Assembly (NCBI GenBank): GCA_014801065.1
Contig: JAAVEX010000033.1
Coordinates: 9,153-15,557 of the forward strand
Length of the DNA stretch: 6,405 nt
Source: Barnesiella sp.
GTDB lineage: Bacteria > Bacteroidota > Bacteroidia > Bacteroidales > Muribaculaceae
Reading direction: 5' to 3'
In this document: one piece after another, positions 6,310 through 6,405 of the stretch
Layout: every line of letters starts with the position of its first letter
How positions within the stretch are numbered: the stretch's first letter is position 1
Position numbers and translations under genes: made by a program
The notes under the pieces: model-generated
Databases searched by the model: none
What the model was told of the DNA's origin: nothing
What the model saw: the letters and a program-made list of their open reading frames with translations, nothing else

Positions 6310-6405
6310 AGTATAAATGATTTTAGCACAAAGAGAGGTTTTGGGATGATTTTTCAAAATTGAAGATGGAGCAATGCGGGCATTGCGACTGATGAAAGCT
6401 TTGAA
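6299..6405. repeat. Truncated stretch with nested inverted repeats, possible repeat element edge
   Basis: GAGTAT occurs twice with 10 bp periodicity (6299-6304 and 6309-6314). Further right, GCAATG (6371-6376) and CATTGC (6381-6386) form a 6 bp hairpin with a CGGG loop. TTCAA (6354-6358 when read with the base at 6353 as TTCAAA) is complementary to the last six bases, TTTGAA (6400-6405), enclosing that hairpin. The arms could extend beyond the window. This could be the end of an insertion sequence or a miniature inverted-repeat element, but the window stops too early to decide. No ORF of note is visible in it. Confidence 0.3.

Noticed and set aside
1..6405. CRISPR array, tRNA or rRNA gene
   Set aside because: I saw no regularly spaced repeats, no tRNA cloverleaf and no rRNA-like sequence on either strand.

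Overview
The window looks like a piece of a Bacteroidales chromosome, possibly from a Muribaculaceae-like gut bacterium. Three things suggest this. Promoters match the Bacteroidota -33/-7 consensus (TTTG, about 20 bp, TAnnTTTG). No Shine-Dalgarno sequence precedes any gene. The first large gene encodes a secreted protein with what appears to be a type IX secretion (T9SS) C-terminal tail. Family-level placement is inference. The coding DNA is rich in C-ending codons, while the intergenic DNA is AT-rich.

Layout. Positions 1-47 hold the first codons of a minus-strand gene that leaves the window on the left, preceded by a well-formed divergent promoter (64-95). A plus-strand -7 element (147-154) precedes a large secreted EndA/NucM-family endonuclease. 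Its real start is most likely 223 rather than the longer in-frame 112. A strong intrinsic terminator (2691-2730) closes that gene, and its T-tract overlaps the -33 box of the next promoter (2728-2759). That promoter drives pheT (2792-5257), the phenylalanyl-tRNA synthetase beta subunit. A YebC/PmpR/TACO1-family gene follows 46 nt later (5304-6023), probably in the same transcript. A hairpin at 6047-6077 ends that unit.

The last 380 bases are AT-rich. They hold a possible 38-codon ORF (6086-6202), a second hairpin terminator (6204-6240), a weak candidate promoter (6278-6309), and a stretch with nested inverted repeats (6299-6405) cut off by the window end.

Functionally, pheT and yebC both serve translation: tRNA charging, and a family now linked to translation as well as to transcription. 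The nuclease is an independent unit that would degrade extracellular nucleic acid outside the cell. No clearly novel system is visible. The least explained parts are the small ORF between two terminators and the truncated repeat at the right edge.
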